Shown: piece by piece, positions 1 through 9,509 of the stretch
How positions within the stretch are numbered: the stretch's first letter is position 1
Layout: the number at the start of each line of letters is the position of its first letter
DNA from: Planctomycetaceae bacterium
GTDB taxonomy: Bacteria; Planctomycetota; Planctomycetia; Pirellulales; Pirellulaceae
Assembly (NCBI GenBank): GCA_002726515.1
Contig: PBTE01000178.1
Location: 1 to 64,000 of the forward strand
DNA: 64,000 nucleotides
Direction: 5' to 3'
Position numbers and translations under genes: made by a program
Notes under the pieces: model-generated
Seen by the model: only the letters and a program-made list of their open reading frames with translations
What the model was told of the DNA's origin: nothing
Databases searched by the model: none

Positions 1-1458
1 AACTCGACTGCGGTCGGAATATCATTGTTGGCCACCCTGCTCAGTACCATCTCCTATCTGGCCACACCGGGCGAAATGATTGCTAAAGGCCCCGTCATCG
101 GCCTGGGAGTGCTGGGCTCACCGATTGTCTACTTTGTCGTGGGTTACTGGTTGCTGCCAGTCATCATGCGACACCAAATCACCAGCGCCTACGAACTCTT
201 GGAATCGAAACTCGGATTGGGTGTACGGCTATTGGCGGCGAGCATGTTTTTGGCATTGAGACTCACCTGGATGGGAGTCATGATCAGCGTGGCTTCGGTG
301 GCCGTCGTGGGACTGCTCGGGTTAACTGACGAACAGGCAGAATGGGCTGTGCCACTGACCGTTTTCCTATGCGGCATCCTGGCAGTGGGATACACCGCAC
401 TGGGCGGGCTGAAAGCAGTGGTCACCACCGATGTCGTCCAATTCATCCTCTTGTTCAGTGGCGCTCTGTTGACAATCGCCATGGTCACCTGGGAATCCGG
501 GGGATTCAGCTGGTTTCCAACCCAGTGGGAACCACACTGGCAATCACAGCCAATCTTCTCATGGGACCCCACGGTTCGAGTCACATGGTTCGGCACCATT
601 CTCGGAGGTGCGCTGTATTGGGTCTGCACGTCCGGTTCCGACCAGACAGCCATCCAACGCTTCATGGCCACCGGTAGTCATCAGGCGGCGAGGCGTTCGT
701 TCCTGGTGAACATCATTGCCGATGTTTCGACGATGGCCATGCTGGCCCTGGTTGGACTTGCCGTCCTGGGATTCTATCGACAGCAATCCGGTGCTGGTGT
801 TAATCTGGTCGACCAGGGCGACCAGTTGTTTCCCCGCTTCATTGCCACGCAATTGCCACCGGGAGTGGCAGGACTCGTCGTGGCGGCAATGTTTGCGGCG
901 GTCATGTCCAGTTTGGATTCGGGGCTGAATTCCGCAGCTTCGGTGATCATCACCGACTTTATTCGTCGCTTCTCAGGCCGGAAACCGACCGACGCCGAAG
1001 GTTTGCGGCTCTCAAGAAATCTGACTCTGGTCATGGGCTTTGTGATCGTGGCTCTGGCCATGCTCGTTCAACATGTACCGGGCAACATTTTGGAGATGTC
1101 ACAACGGACCTTGAACCTGCTGGTCGCCCCGTTATTCGGAATCTTCTTTCTGGCATTTTTTGTACGGTTTGCCACCGCTTTCGGCGCAGTCTTCGGCACG
1201 TGGTACAGTTGCACCGTTGCATTTCTGATCTCGTTCTGGGATGCGGTGACCGGGGGACCCACCCTCAGTTTTCAGTGGATTGCGCCTTGCGCACTGCTGG
1301 TCAGTATTGCAGTCGGTGTTTCCTTGAGTCTCGTGCCCGTCCAAAAGTCGAATCGCAAGTCACTTTGCGTTCTCGCCGGCTTGCCCGTGGCAGCGTGCAA
1401 CGTGTGGATTGTCTGGCAGTTCGCCCAAAGTTTGGTCGGTTCCGTTTCCTCCGGCTAG
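1..1458 (+). CDS. Sodium:solute symporter family protein, 5' end cut by window
   Basis: The reading frame is open to the first base of the window, so the apparent TTG start at position 25 is not the real one and the N-terminus (probably the first one or two membrane segments) is missing. The remaining ~485 residues are a polytopic membrane protein. They begin inside the conserved segment ISYLATPGEM and carry the SSS-family landmarks GYTALGGLKAVVTTD and, near residue 210, SGSDQTAIQRFMA. The stretch VVAAMFAAVMSSLDSGLNSAAS near residue 295 corresponds to the sodium-binding helix. Family role: Na+-coupled uptake of a sugar, amino acid or similar solute across the cytoplasmic membrane; the substrate cannot be read from sequence. 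It ends about 190 nt before the convergent HD-like gene. Confidence 0.9.
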   Translation, partial: NSTAVGISLLATLLSTISYLATPGEMIAKGPVIGLGVLGSPIVYFVVGYWLLPVIMRHQITSAYELLESKLGLGVRLLAASMFLALRLTWMGVMISVASVAVVGLLGLTDEQAEWAVPLTVFLCGILAVGYTALGGLKAVVTTDVVQFILLFSGALLTIAMVTWESGGFSWFPTQWEPHWQSQPIFSWDPTVRVTWFGTILGGALYWVCTSGSDQTAIQRFMATGSHQAARRSFLVNIIADVSTMAMLALVGLAVLGFYRQQSGAGVNLVDQGDQLFPRFIATQLPPGVAGLVVAAMFAAVMSSLDSGLNSAASVIITDFIRRFSGRKPTDAEGLRLSRNLTLVMGFVIVALAMLVQHVPGNILEMSQRTLNLLVAPLFGIFFLAFFVRFATAFGAVFGTWYSCTVAFLISFWDAVTGGPTLSFQWIAPCALLVSIAVGVSLSLVPVQKSNRKSLCVLAGLPVAACNVWIVWQFAQSLVGSVSSG

Positions 1459-1543
1459 ACACGGATGCAGCGCTGCCGGAAATGCCAAGAGGGATGGCGT
1501 TTCCCGCGTGTGCCGTACCCAGAACCTATCGGGATGATGGCGT

Positions 1544-1565
1544 GTTCACCCCGCGCGGGGTGAAC
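1544..1565. terminator. Perfect 22-nt palindrome between convergent genes
   Basis: GTTCACCCCGCGCGGGGTGAAC is a perfect palindrome. It can fold as a 9-bp stem with a GCGC loop and sits about 90 nt beyond the stop of the symporter and 86 nt beyond the stop of the facing gene. There is no T-run on either side, so a bidirectional hairpin terminator is likely but not certain. A dimeric protein site is the alternative. Confidence 0.45.
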
Positions 1566-1650
1566 GCCTTGCGGCAAGCCCATGCTCTGGCACTAAAAAA
1601 CGTCGCAAGCTGGCACCACTGACTACCGACCGCAAGATCTCGCTGCCGAT

Positions 1651-2202
1651 TCAGTGAGAATTGGAAGCAGGTTCATTGGCAAATACCCGGTCGTACGATT
1701 CGAGAGCCACTTCCCCCAGACGCAAGGCCAGGGCGTGGTACGCTTCACGGCGATGGTCCCAATTCCCCCAACGCTCCACCTGCTCCAACCAATCGCACAG
1801 ATGCACCACACAAAGATCATGAAAATCCTCGTCCGAAATTGAAATTTCGGTTTCCGTGAATCGATCGAAAAGTGTGTAGGGTCCCTGCGGCTTCTCAATT
1901 TGCGCATCGAAGTGTTCGCGTTGCATCGCACAATTGAAATACGACAAACGTTCGGCACGTTCACCGATCAGAGACCGAACCTGTCCACGACGCTCCAGCG
2001 GAAGCGAAAAACCTTGGAACGACGCCGTCCCGTAAACCGAGTGAAAGATGCCGACACGCGCCAGTTCCTCCTCACACCCCCACGCTTTCAAGTCGTTGTA
2101 GACGCCGACTGCATGAGCCAAATAAGTCTTTCCCGTATGCTCCACCTTGTCGGCGCCAACTTCACGAAAAAAATCCGTCAACGCTTTGAATGGTACCGTC
2201 AT
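1651..2202 (-). CDS. HD-like / DUF6817-type protein
   Basis: 183 residues without signal peptide or membrane segment, so probably cytoplasmic. The first half has spaced histidines in an alpha-helical pattern (HTGKTYLAHAVGVYNDL at about 21-37, then VGIFHSVYGT at about 49-58). This resembles HD-domain metal-dependent phosphohydrolases and in particular the family I know as DUF6817. The second half (HDLCVVHLCDWLEQVERWGNWDHRREAY) is rich in His, Asp and Trp. The substrate is unknown. It is monocistronic, convergent with the symporter and divergent from the large gene at 2836. Family assignment is from pattern memory only. Confidence 0.7.
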   Translation of the reverse strand: MTVPFKALTDFFREVGADKVEHTGKTYLAHAVGVYNDLKAWGCEEELARVGIFHSVYGTASFQGFSLPLERRGQVRSLIGERAERLSYFNCAMQREHFDAQIEKPQGPYTLFDRFTETEISISDEDFHDLCVVHLCDWLEQVERWGNWDHRREAYHALALRLGEVALESYDRVFANEPASNSH

Positions 2203-2835
2203 GTTCGTTCCTCAGGTAAAACCGACTCATCCCGCCATTTCGGAGGAACTTGATTATACCTCTCGATGACAATCGACAACCCGCAAACACCGAGACAGTC
2301 GGAAGTCAACCGTCAATCGACAAAGCCTTCGGCTTGTCGGATGGCACGCAGGCATGCTCGGTTCCACTGATGATACCGGTTTGCGTGTCTCGTGATACCA
2401 GCACGATAGGGCCATATTCCGTGCCGGAATTCAAAAGACATAACAATCGCGGTTGAACTGGGCCCTGTCCCATTTTGCAGCGGTGAGGCTTTGCCAAAGC
2501 TGTGCGACAGCGCGCATTTCCGCGCAGTGCAGCGCGCATTTCCCCGCAATCATGAAAAAACCGCTAAATCGGTCAAGGGCACAAAGAATGCAATCCTTCA
2601 TCTTGGAACTGTGGGACGGCCAGGTTCTACGACAGGCCGTGCGGGTCACAACCTGGAAGAGTCGCTGGTGAATCCTTCCCAGTCCCGTATTCTACACGTC
2701 TTCTTCACCAGTTATGGCCTGAAAACCTCTTGAATTATAGCCTTCAACAGTTCAAGATAATGGCTTGCATTGATAGGGGCAATGCAGGCCTGAATGTCCT
2801 CTCCCGACCCCACCCCAATACAAAGGAATGGTTTC
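2203..2835. other. Intergenic region upstream of the large PSD1 gene
   Basis: About 630 nt between two divergent genes. Short open frames on both strands lack ribosome sites and recognisable protein pattern. The notable element is a 14-bp perfect direct repeat (listed separately). The 3' end carries the AAAGGA ribosome site for the gene at 2836. Confidence 0.6.
2508..2543. repeat. 14-bp direct repeat, 22-bp period
   Basis: CAGCGCGCATTTCC occurs at 2508-2521 and again, without mismatch, at 2530-2543, start-to-start 22 bp (about two helical turns). It lies ~300 bp ahead of the PSD1/WD40 gene. It could be a pair of regulator sites on one DNA face or a simple local duplication. Confidence 0.7.
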
Positions 2836-5800
2836 ATGCCCCGTTGCCTCTGGTTGATCATCTTCATGCTCCTGGGAAGTCCTATCCTGGGGAATGACAA
2901 CGACACATCAGTTCCGGAGAGCGACACGGTAAGTTACTACCACCAGGTGCGGCCCGTTTTTCAGGCCAAATGCCATGGGTGTCACCAAGCTGCCAAGTCG
3001 ACGGGTGACTACATAATGACATCTTTTGAGCACCTCCTGCAGGGAGGTGAAAGTGAGACGGCCGCGATTGTTCCGGGAGCACCTGAGCAAAGTTACCTGT
3101 TGGAGTTGGTCACTCCTGAGGACGGGGCGGCTGAAATGCCCAAGAAAAGCGATCCTCTGAGCGCCGATGAGATTGAATTGATCCGCCGCTGGATTTCCGA
3201 AGGCGCAACCAATGATACCCCGGCCGATGCCGGACGCACTTTCGATCAGGATCATCCCCCGGTCTACACTCGACCACCGGTCATCACTTCGATGGATTAT
3301 TCACCGGACGGCCAATGGCTGGCCATTGGTGGATTTCATGAGGTCTTGTTACACCGGACGGACGGTTCAGGATTGGAAGCACGTTTGATTGGACTGTCGG
3401 AGCGCATCGAATCTGTACGCTTTTCACCTGACGGCGGTCGCCTGGCCGTTACCGGCGGTCGTCCGGGCCGCATGGGCGAAGTGCAAATCTGGGATGTCGC
3501 TTCACGCGAGTTATTGTTGTCTGCACCTTTCACATACGACACGCTTTATGGAGCCTCCTGGTCTCCCGACGGCAAACAAATTGCTTTCGGCTGTAGTGAC
3601 AGTTCGCTACGAGCCATCGACAGTACCACCGGTGAGCAAGTGGTCTACATGGCCGCGCATGATGATTGGATCCTGGGCACAACATTCTCCCACGATGGAC
3701 AGTCCGTCTTTTCCGCCAGCCGCGACAAAACCATCAAAAAAACGCACGTGCCAACGGAAAGGTTCCTGGGAAACGTCACCACACACACACCCGGTTTCTT
3801 ACTAGGCGGAATGAAGGCGATCGTACGTCACCCGCAACGAAAAGAATTGCTGGCAGGTGGGGCTGATGGAGCACCGAAACTCTTTAAGATGGATGTCACC
3901 GCCGCACGTGCCAGCGGAGGAAATCCAAATCAAATTCGTGAATATGCAGCACTTCCCGGCAGAATCTTTGATGTGGCGTTCAGCCCGGATGGTTCACTGG
4001 CTTTCGCCGGGAGCAGCCTGGATGGTGTGGGCGAAGTACGGGCTTTCAATACCGAATCCGGAGAGCAACAGTGGAAACTTTCCATTACGGAAGGCGGCAT
4101 CTTTTCGCTCGTCGCCTCCAGGGACGGCCAGGTTTTGGCCACCGCAGGCTTTGACGGTTGGATTCGCCTGGTTGATGTGGCTACAGGAACGGTTCAGCAC
4201 AAATTTTTGCCCGTCGATATCTCCACTTCGACGGATAAGGAAGAAGCCGTTCTACGGGCAACGGTCGCTGATTCGACACCCCTGCAACTGAAGGAAACAC
4301 TCTCAACGGACGTCGCCCCCTTGAGGCTGAAAGCAAACCCCCGGGAACTCGAAATTCGACATCTGATCGACTACGCTCAACTGATCGTACGGGCAGAATT
4401 CGCAACGGGATCTGTCGAAGATGTGACACGACTGGCAAGTTGGAGAGTTGAAGGCGGTGTGGGCCGCGTGTCCCCCACAGGACGATTCACACCGGAGCAA
4501 AGTGGCCAGGGCCGGATTATCGCGGAAGTTTCCGGAAAGTCCGTCGAAATTCCCATCACCGTTCACCCGATCGACGGCCCCTACGTGCCGGACTTCATCC
4601 GCGACGTCACTCCCATCCTTTCGAAAGTAGGTTGCAACGCCGGTACTTGTCACGGGGCAAAAACTGGCAAGAACGGGTTCAAGCTGTCTTTAAGGGGTTA
4701 CGATCCTCTGTTTGACGTTCGTGGTTTCACGGACGACTTGAAAACTCGCCGCATCAACCTGGCCGCTCCGGCGAGCAGCCTGATGCTATTGAAATGTACT
4801 GCCAGTGTGCCCCACGAAGGACAACAGGTCATCCATCCGGACTCGACCAGATATCGTATTCTCCACGACTGGATTGCTGATGGCGCGCAGCTTCATTCAA
4901 ATTCTCGCCAGGTCGCACGGGTTGATATTTTTCCCCAGAATCCGGTGATTCAGCAAACCGGAGCATTCCAGCAGATGCGCGTGGTGGCAACTTATTCGGA
5001 CGGATCCCAGCAGGATGTGACCCACGAATCGTTTGTCGAGAGCGGCAACATTGACACAGCAAAATCCGTGTCAAACCAGGCCGGTTTGATACGCGCCCTG
5101 CGTCGCGGAGAAGCTCCCATCTTGGTACGTTACGAAGGCGCCTATGCATCGACCATCCTCACGATCATGGGTGAACGCGATGGATTTGTGTGGCAACAAC
5201 CCCCCGCGAACAATCCAATCGATGAGTTCGTACTCGCCAAGCTGAAGCGGACGAAAACCCTCTCTTCAGGAATTTGCAATGACTACGAGTTCGCGCGTCG
5301 TGTTTACCTGGACGTGATCGGACTGCCACCGAGTTCAGAGCAACTGAAGGAGTTCATTGCGGATTCGCGTGATTCGCGCTGGAAGCGTGACGAGTTGATT
5401 GATCGCCTGGTTGGCAGTCCGGAATACGTCGAACACTGGACCAACAAGTGGGCAGACCTGCTGCAAGTTAACGGTAAGTTTCTAGGACGTGACGGGGCGG
5501 TCGCATTCCGGTCCTGGATTCGAGATCACGTGGAAAAAAATACGCGTTATGACGAGTTTGCCCGCAAGATTCTGACGGCCAACGGATCGAATCGGGAAAA
5601 TCCGGCGGCATCCTATTTCAAGATTCTGCGCACGCCCCAGGATACGATGGAGAACACTACCCACCTGTTCCTCGCCACGCGTTTCAGTTGCAACAAATGT
5701 CATGACCACCCGTTCGAACGCTGGACACAGGACCAGTACTACGGAATGGCGGCTTTCTTTGCCCGGGTGGGACTGAAAGAAGATCCCGAGAGCAAGGATC

Positions 5801-7857
5801 GGAAGATCGGTGGTACCAGTGTTGAATCGGCAAAACCGTACTACGAAGTGGTCTACGAACTCGAAGAAGGAGAAGTCAAACACGATCGTACCGGACTGGT
5901 CACCCCACCCTCCTTCCCGTACGCGATTGACAGTCTCTCGGATGGTCCGGCCAGCCGCAGGGAACGCATGGCTGCCTGGGTCACCGCGTCTGATAATCCG
6001 TATTTTGCCACCAGTTATGTTAATCGACTCTGGGGATATCTGATCGGAGTCGGATTGATCGAACCGCTCGATGACATTCGCGCCGGTAATCCGCCCACCA
6101 ATCCCGAGTTGCTCACATGGCTCGCCCGTGAATTCATGGAGCACAGCTTCGATACACAACACATGATCCGTACGATTTGCAAATCACGCACCTATCAATT
6201 GTCACTGCAGACCAACAGCTGGAACGAAGACGATACGATCAACTACTCCCACGCGAAGGCCCGCCGCCTGCCTGCCGAAGTTCTCTACGACGCTGTTTAT
6301 CGCGTGACAGGTGCCCATTCACAATTCCCGGGCGTAGCGAGCGGCACTCGCGCCGCAGCCCTGCCGGATGTGGGCATCAAACTGCCTGATGGCTTTCTCA
6401 GTAATTTTGGACGGCCAGCGCGAGAGAGTGCTTGCGAATGCGAACGTACCGCCGATTTACGTTTGGGGCCGGTCATGGCACTGGTGAGCGGACCGACCGT
6501 CAACGATGCGATCAGCGATCTGGACAACGCCATTGCACGACTTGTGGCTCAACAACCAGACAACCGTGAACTCTGCCGTGAAATCTTTCTTCGCTTCCTC
6601 AATCGCCCCCCCACGCCTGTTGAAATTGAAGCAACATGGAATTTGACCGAACAGTTGAAATCCGATCACGAGCGAGTTGTCTCGCAGCTGGAAGAGTATC
6701 GCAAGTTGCTACCCGGCATCGTGGCCGAACGAAAACGGCTGCGACAAGAGCGCATGGCCTTTCTTGGAAAGCAACTGGACGATTACGAAATTCAGCTTGC
6801 GCCACGTCTTGGCCAACTGGAACTCAAACGACAGCACCGTTTACTCGAGTTGGAACATGAATTAAGCGAATACGAACTGGCATTCCCCAGTCGATTTGCA
6901 ACTTGGGAAAAGCGGCAGTTAGAGCCCACCGAATGGGCCGTGTTCGATCCGGAACACTTGGAATCAGACTACCCCAGGGACATGGAAAAGCTGGAGGATC
7001 TTTCGGTCTATGTCAGTGGCCGTAACGGGCGGGTCCGCTACATGGTCACGGGGGAAAGCACGGCAAAAAACCTGACCGCCGTGCGACTCGAAGTGCTGAC
7101 AGATGAACGTCTTCCTCACCAGGGACCCGGACGCCGCGAGAGTGACGGAAATTTCGTGCTCTCCGAATTCAAAGTCAGCTGGGCTCCCTTGGGCACGAAT
7201 CCGGAAGTGGATGCGGATAAGCAAGCATGGAAAAACATTAGCTTAACTGACGCGATTGCCGATTTTAGCCAGAAAGAGTTTGACGTGACGTATGCCACTG
7301 ACGGAAAGCTCAATGACGACAAAGGCTGGGCAATCAAACCGGAAACGGGAAAGAATCACACGGTCGTCTTCGAAACCGCAGAGGCCCCTATCGAGGGCGA
7401 ACGGATTTTGTTGCGATTTGAGCTCATCCACGACTACGGCTCCACGGAGACCACAATAGGCAGGTTCCGTATTTCCACCTCCACTTCGCCGCGTCGGGTT
7501 CCGGGACCTTTGACCGATCATTTAAAGGAAATTTTGCAGATATCGTCCGATAATCGAAATAAAGAGCAACAGGATGAGTTGGTAGAACATTTCCGGAAAA
7601 ATGACGTGAGACTGAAAAAACTCGACACCCAAATTGGCCAAGCGAAGCAACCTTTGCCGAACGACCCGCACTTGAGCAAGCTGAAGGATCAACTGGTTTT
7701 AGCCCGGCGTCCATTGGGAAAAGAAGACCTCAAAGAAGAACGTCTTGGCCGTTACGTTCGACTCAGCAGGCAGCAATTGGAAAGTCATCGGCTGACCGTC
7801 GCGCAGGACTTGGCCTGGGCATTGATCAATAATCCAGCATTTTTGTTTAATCGGTAA
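2836..7857 (+). CDS. Giant PSD1-family protein: c-type haem + WD40 + DUF1549/DUF1553
   Basis: 1673 residues from the ATG at 2836, preferred over 2794 because AAAGGA lies 7 nt upstream and the protein then opens with a signal peptide (PRCLWLIIFMLLGSPILG). Order: PSCyt1-like domain about 33-130 with haem motif CHGCH; WD40 repeats about 140-480 (repeated FSPDG and DVAT/TGE blades); Ig-like domain; a second cysteine region GCNAGTCHGAKTGKNGFKLS; another Ig/BIG2-like domain; DUF1549 from PIDEFVLAKLKR; a CNKCHDHPFERW motif; DUF1553 with NRLWGYLIGVGLIEP; then charged, probably coiled-coil helices around 1270-1350 and a C-terminal beta-rich part. Such proteins are typical of planctomycetes and thought to act in the periplasm with DUF1501 partners, possibly in polysaccharide handling; the exact reaction is unknown. 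The DUF1501 gene follows 76 nt downstream. Confidence 0.93.
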   Translation: MPRCLWLIIFMLLGSPILGNDNDTSVPESDTVSYYHQVRPVFQAKCHGCHQAAKSTGDYIMTSFEHLLQGGESETAAIVPGAPEQSYLLELVTPEDGAAEMPKKSDPLSADEIELIRRWISEGATNDTPADAGRTFDQDHPPVYTRPPVITSMDYSPDGQWLAIGGFHEVLLHRTDGSGLEARLIGLSERIESVRFSPDGGRLAVTGGRPGRMGEVQIWDVASRELLLSAPFTYDTLYGASWSPDGKQIAFGCSDSSLRAIDSTTGEQVVYMAAHDDWILGTTFSHDGQSVFSASRDKTIKKTHVPTERFLGNVTTHTPGFLLGGMKAIVRHPQRKELLAGGADGAPKLFKMDVTAARASGGNPNQIREYAALPGRIFDVAFSPDGSLAFAGSSLDGVGEVRAFNTESGEQQWKLSITEGGIFSLVASRDGQVLATAGFDGWIRLVDVATGTVQHKFLPVDISTSTDKEEAVLRATVADSTPLQLKETLSTDVAPLRLKANPRELEIRHLIDYAQLIVRAEFATGSVEDVTRLASWRVEGGVGRVSPTGRFTPEQSGQGRIIAEVSGKSVEIPITVHPIDGPYVPDFIRDVTPILSKVGCNAGTCHGAKTGKNGFKLSLRGYDPLFDVRGFTDDLKTRRINLAAPASSLMLLKCTASVPHEGQQVIHPDSTRYRILHDWIADGAQLHSNSRQVARVDIFPQNPVIQQTGAFQQMRVVATYSDGSQQDVTHESFVESGNIDTAKSVSNQAGLIRALRRGEAPILVRYEGAYASTILTIMGERDGFVWQQPPANNPIDEFVLAKLKRTKTLSSGICNDYEFARRVYLDVIGLPPSSEQLKEFIADSRDSRWKRDELIDRLVGSPEYVEHWTNKWADLLQVNGKFLGRDGAVAFRSWIRDHVEKNTRYDEFARKILTANGSNRENPAASYFKILRTPQDTMENTTHLFLATRFSCNKCHDHPFERWTQDQYYGMAAFFARVGLKEDPESKDRKIGGTSVESAKPYYEVVYELEEGEVKHDRTGLVTPPSFPYAIDSLSDGPASRRERMAAWVTASDNPYFATSYVNRLWGYLIGVGLIEPLDDIRAGNPPTNPELLTWLAREFMEHSFDTQHMIRTICKSRTYQLSLQTNSWNEDDTINYSHAKARRLPAEVLYDAVYRVTGAHSQFPGVASGTRAAALPDVGIKLPDGFLSNFGRPARESACECERTADLRLGPVMALVSGPTVNDAISDLDNAIARLVAQQPDNRELCREIFLRFLNRPPTPVEIEATWNLTEQLKSDHERVVSQLEEYRKLLPGIVAERKRLRQERMAFLGKQLDDYEIQLAPRLGQLELKRQHRLLELEHELSEYELAFPSRFATWEKRQLEPTEWAVFDPEHLESDYPRDMEKLEDLSVYVSGRNGRVRYMVTGESTAKNLTAVRLEVLTDERLPHQGPGRRESDGNFVLSEFKVSWAPLGTNPEVDADKQAWKNISLTDAIADFSQKEFDVTYATDGKLNDDKGWAIKPETGKNHTVVFETAEAPIEGERILLRFELIHDYGSTETTIGRFRISTSTSPRRVPGPLTDHLKEILQISSDNRNKEQQDELVEHFRKNDVRLKKLDTQIGQAKQPLPNDPHLSKLKDQLVLARRPLGKEDLKEERLGRYVRLSRQQLESHRLTVAQDLAWALINNPAFLFNR

Positions 7858-7933
7858 GCAGGAGTATTGCACGAATGCAGGCAATGACAGCCTTTGCCTG
7901 CCAGCTCCAACCTATCCATAAGGACCATTCACG

Positions 7934-9397
7934 ATGTTGAGAATTCCCGGACAACCCGGTAAGGATGTTTGCGATCAGAACCTAGCTCCGAGTCGCCGCG
8001 ATATTTTGCGCGTGGGTGGTGCTGGTATGTTGGGAATGTCACTGGGTTCGATGCTTCAGCTCCAGGCACAAGCCAAACAAACGGGCCAGCGGGGCGGGTG
8101 GGGCAAAGCCAAAAGTATCATTATGGTTTATTTGCAGGGAGGTCCCAGCCATTTGGACCTTTGGGATCCCAAAGAAAACGTACCCGATAATGTCCGTAGC
8201 ACGTATTCCAATATCTCGACAAAAATTCCTGGAGTTCAATTCACCGAGGTTCTTCCCAAACTGGCAGAGATCAATGACCGGTACACGCTCATTCGATCGA
8301 TGGGCTACACCCCTTACGGGCTGTTTAACCACACTGCGGCCATTTATCAGATGATGACTGGTTACACCACGGACAAAGTCAGTCCATCCGGGCAACTGGA
8401 ACCCCCCAGCCCCAACGATTTCCCCAATTTCGGGGCGAACATTGTTCGTCTGCGGCCGCTTGATCAGCCCATGCTGCCGTTCGTGATGTTGCCGCGACCG
8501 CTTCAGGAAAGTGGTGTGGTGGGCAAAGGTGGTACGGCCGGTTTTCTCGGCAAGTCATTCGATCCCTACACGTTGTATCCTGATGGGGACGATATGGACA
8601 TGAATAAAATGGACCGCATCAAAATTGCTGATCTCCAACTTCGCCCGGACATTTTTCCAGAGCGGCTGCAGCGACGGGCTCGATTGCGTAACTTCGTCAA
8701 TCAGCAGATGCCGGAGATCGATCGCGCGGTGCAGGATTTGAAGCTCAATGAGTACTACGATCGGGCCCTGAGTCTCGTGGTCTCCGGCCGGGCGCGCGAC
8801 GCATTTCAACTGAACGCCGAGTCTGATGCATTGCGTGACACCTACGGTCGCAACACGTTCGGTCAAAGTTGTCTGCTCGCCCGGCGGCTCGTCGAAGCGG
8901 GGACGCGCGTCGTCGAGGTCATCTGGCCCAAAGTGGCGAATTCCGATAATCACTCCTGGGATCATCACATCGGGCTCACCAAACGAATGAAGCAGCAATC
9001 CGGTCCCATGCTCGATCAAGGCTTATCCGCTCTGGTGACTGATTTAGACTCGCGTGGATTGCTCGACGAAACCCTGCTCGTCGCCGTCGGTGAATTCGGC
9101 CGTTCACCACAAAAAGGTGTCAGTACCTCCGGAAACAACAACAGTGCTGATGGACGAGACCACTGGCCCTACTGCTACACAGCCTGTATTGCCGGGGCGG
9201 GCATCAAGCGGGGATATGTCCATGGCAAGTCGGACAAGACCGCTTCGTCTCCCGTCGAGGATCTGGTACATCCGGGCGAGCTGTTGGCCACGATTTACCA
9301 TGCCTTTGGAATCGATCCCGAAACGCTTGTCAACAATCACTTGAACCAGCCGCGTGAGTTGGTCAAAGCAAAGGCGGTCTCGGCGCTGTTCGCGTGA
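7934..9397 (+). CDS. DUF1501 family protein with Tat signal
   Basis: 487 residues. The N-terminus contains a twin-arginine signal ([10 protein letters not shown] followed by a hydrophobic stretch to about residue 48), so export of the folded protein is expected. The body shows DUF1501 landmarks: [18 protein letters not shown] near 62, [21 protein letters not shown] near 310, [18 protein letters not shown] near 395 and [10 protein letters not shown]. The fold belongs to the alkaline phosphatase/sulfatase superfamily. It lies directly downstream of the PSD1 gene with an AAGGA ribosome site, the usual planctomycete arrangement, and the pair probably works together. The substrate is unknown; a sulfated or phosphorylated polymer is inferred only from the superfamily. 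Confidence 0.93.
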   Translation: MLRIPGQPGKDVCDQNLAPSRRDILRVGGAGMLGMSLGSMLQLQAQAKQTGQRGGWGKAKSIIMVYLQGGPSHLDLWDPKENVPDNVRSTYSNISTKIPGVQFTEVLPKLAEINDRYTLIRSMGYTPYGLFNHTAAIYQMMTGYTTDKVSPSGQLEPPSPNDFPNFGANIVRLRPLDQPMLPFVMLPRPLQESGVVGKGGTAGFLGKSFDPYTLYPDGDDMDMNKMDRIKIADLQLRPDIFPERLQRRARLRNFVNQQMPEIDRAVQDLKLNEYYDRALSLVVSGRARDAFQLNAESDALRDTYGRNTFGQSCLLARRLVEAGTRVVEVIWPKVANSDNHSWDHHIGLTKRMKQQSGPMLDQGLSALVTDLDSRGLLDETLLVAVGEFGRSPQKGVSTSGNNNSADGRDHWPYCYTACIAGAGIKRGYVHGKSDKTASSPVEDLVHPGELLATIYHAFGIDPETLVNNHLNQPRELVKAKAVSALFA

Positions 9398-9509
9398 GCA
9401 CCGCGTTGCTCTTGCGATATCCACCGGTCCAGATGTCCAGGCACATCGGTTGGCTGCATTTTCTACAGGGTCGTCAGGGCGCACCTGTTAGAATTCCAGG
9501 CTGCAAATT

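Noticed and set aside
1200-1622. Rightward 140-codon ORF
   Set aside because: It lies mostly inside the symporter gene in another frame and covers the palindrome; no motif or ribosome site.
5482-6162. Leftward 226-codon ORF inside the giant PSD1 gene
   Set aside because: Antisense to a clearly coding region with strong domain motifs; an expected by-product of codon bias.
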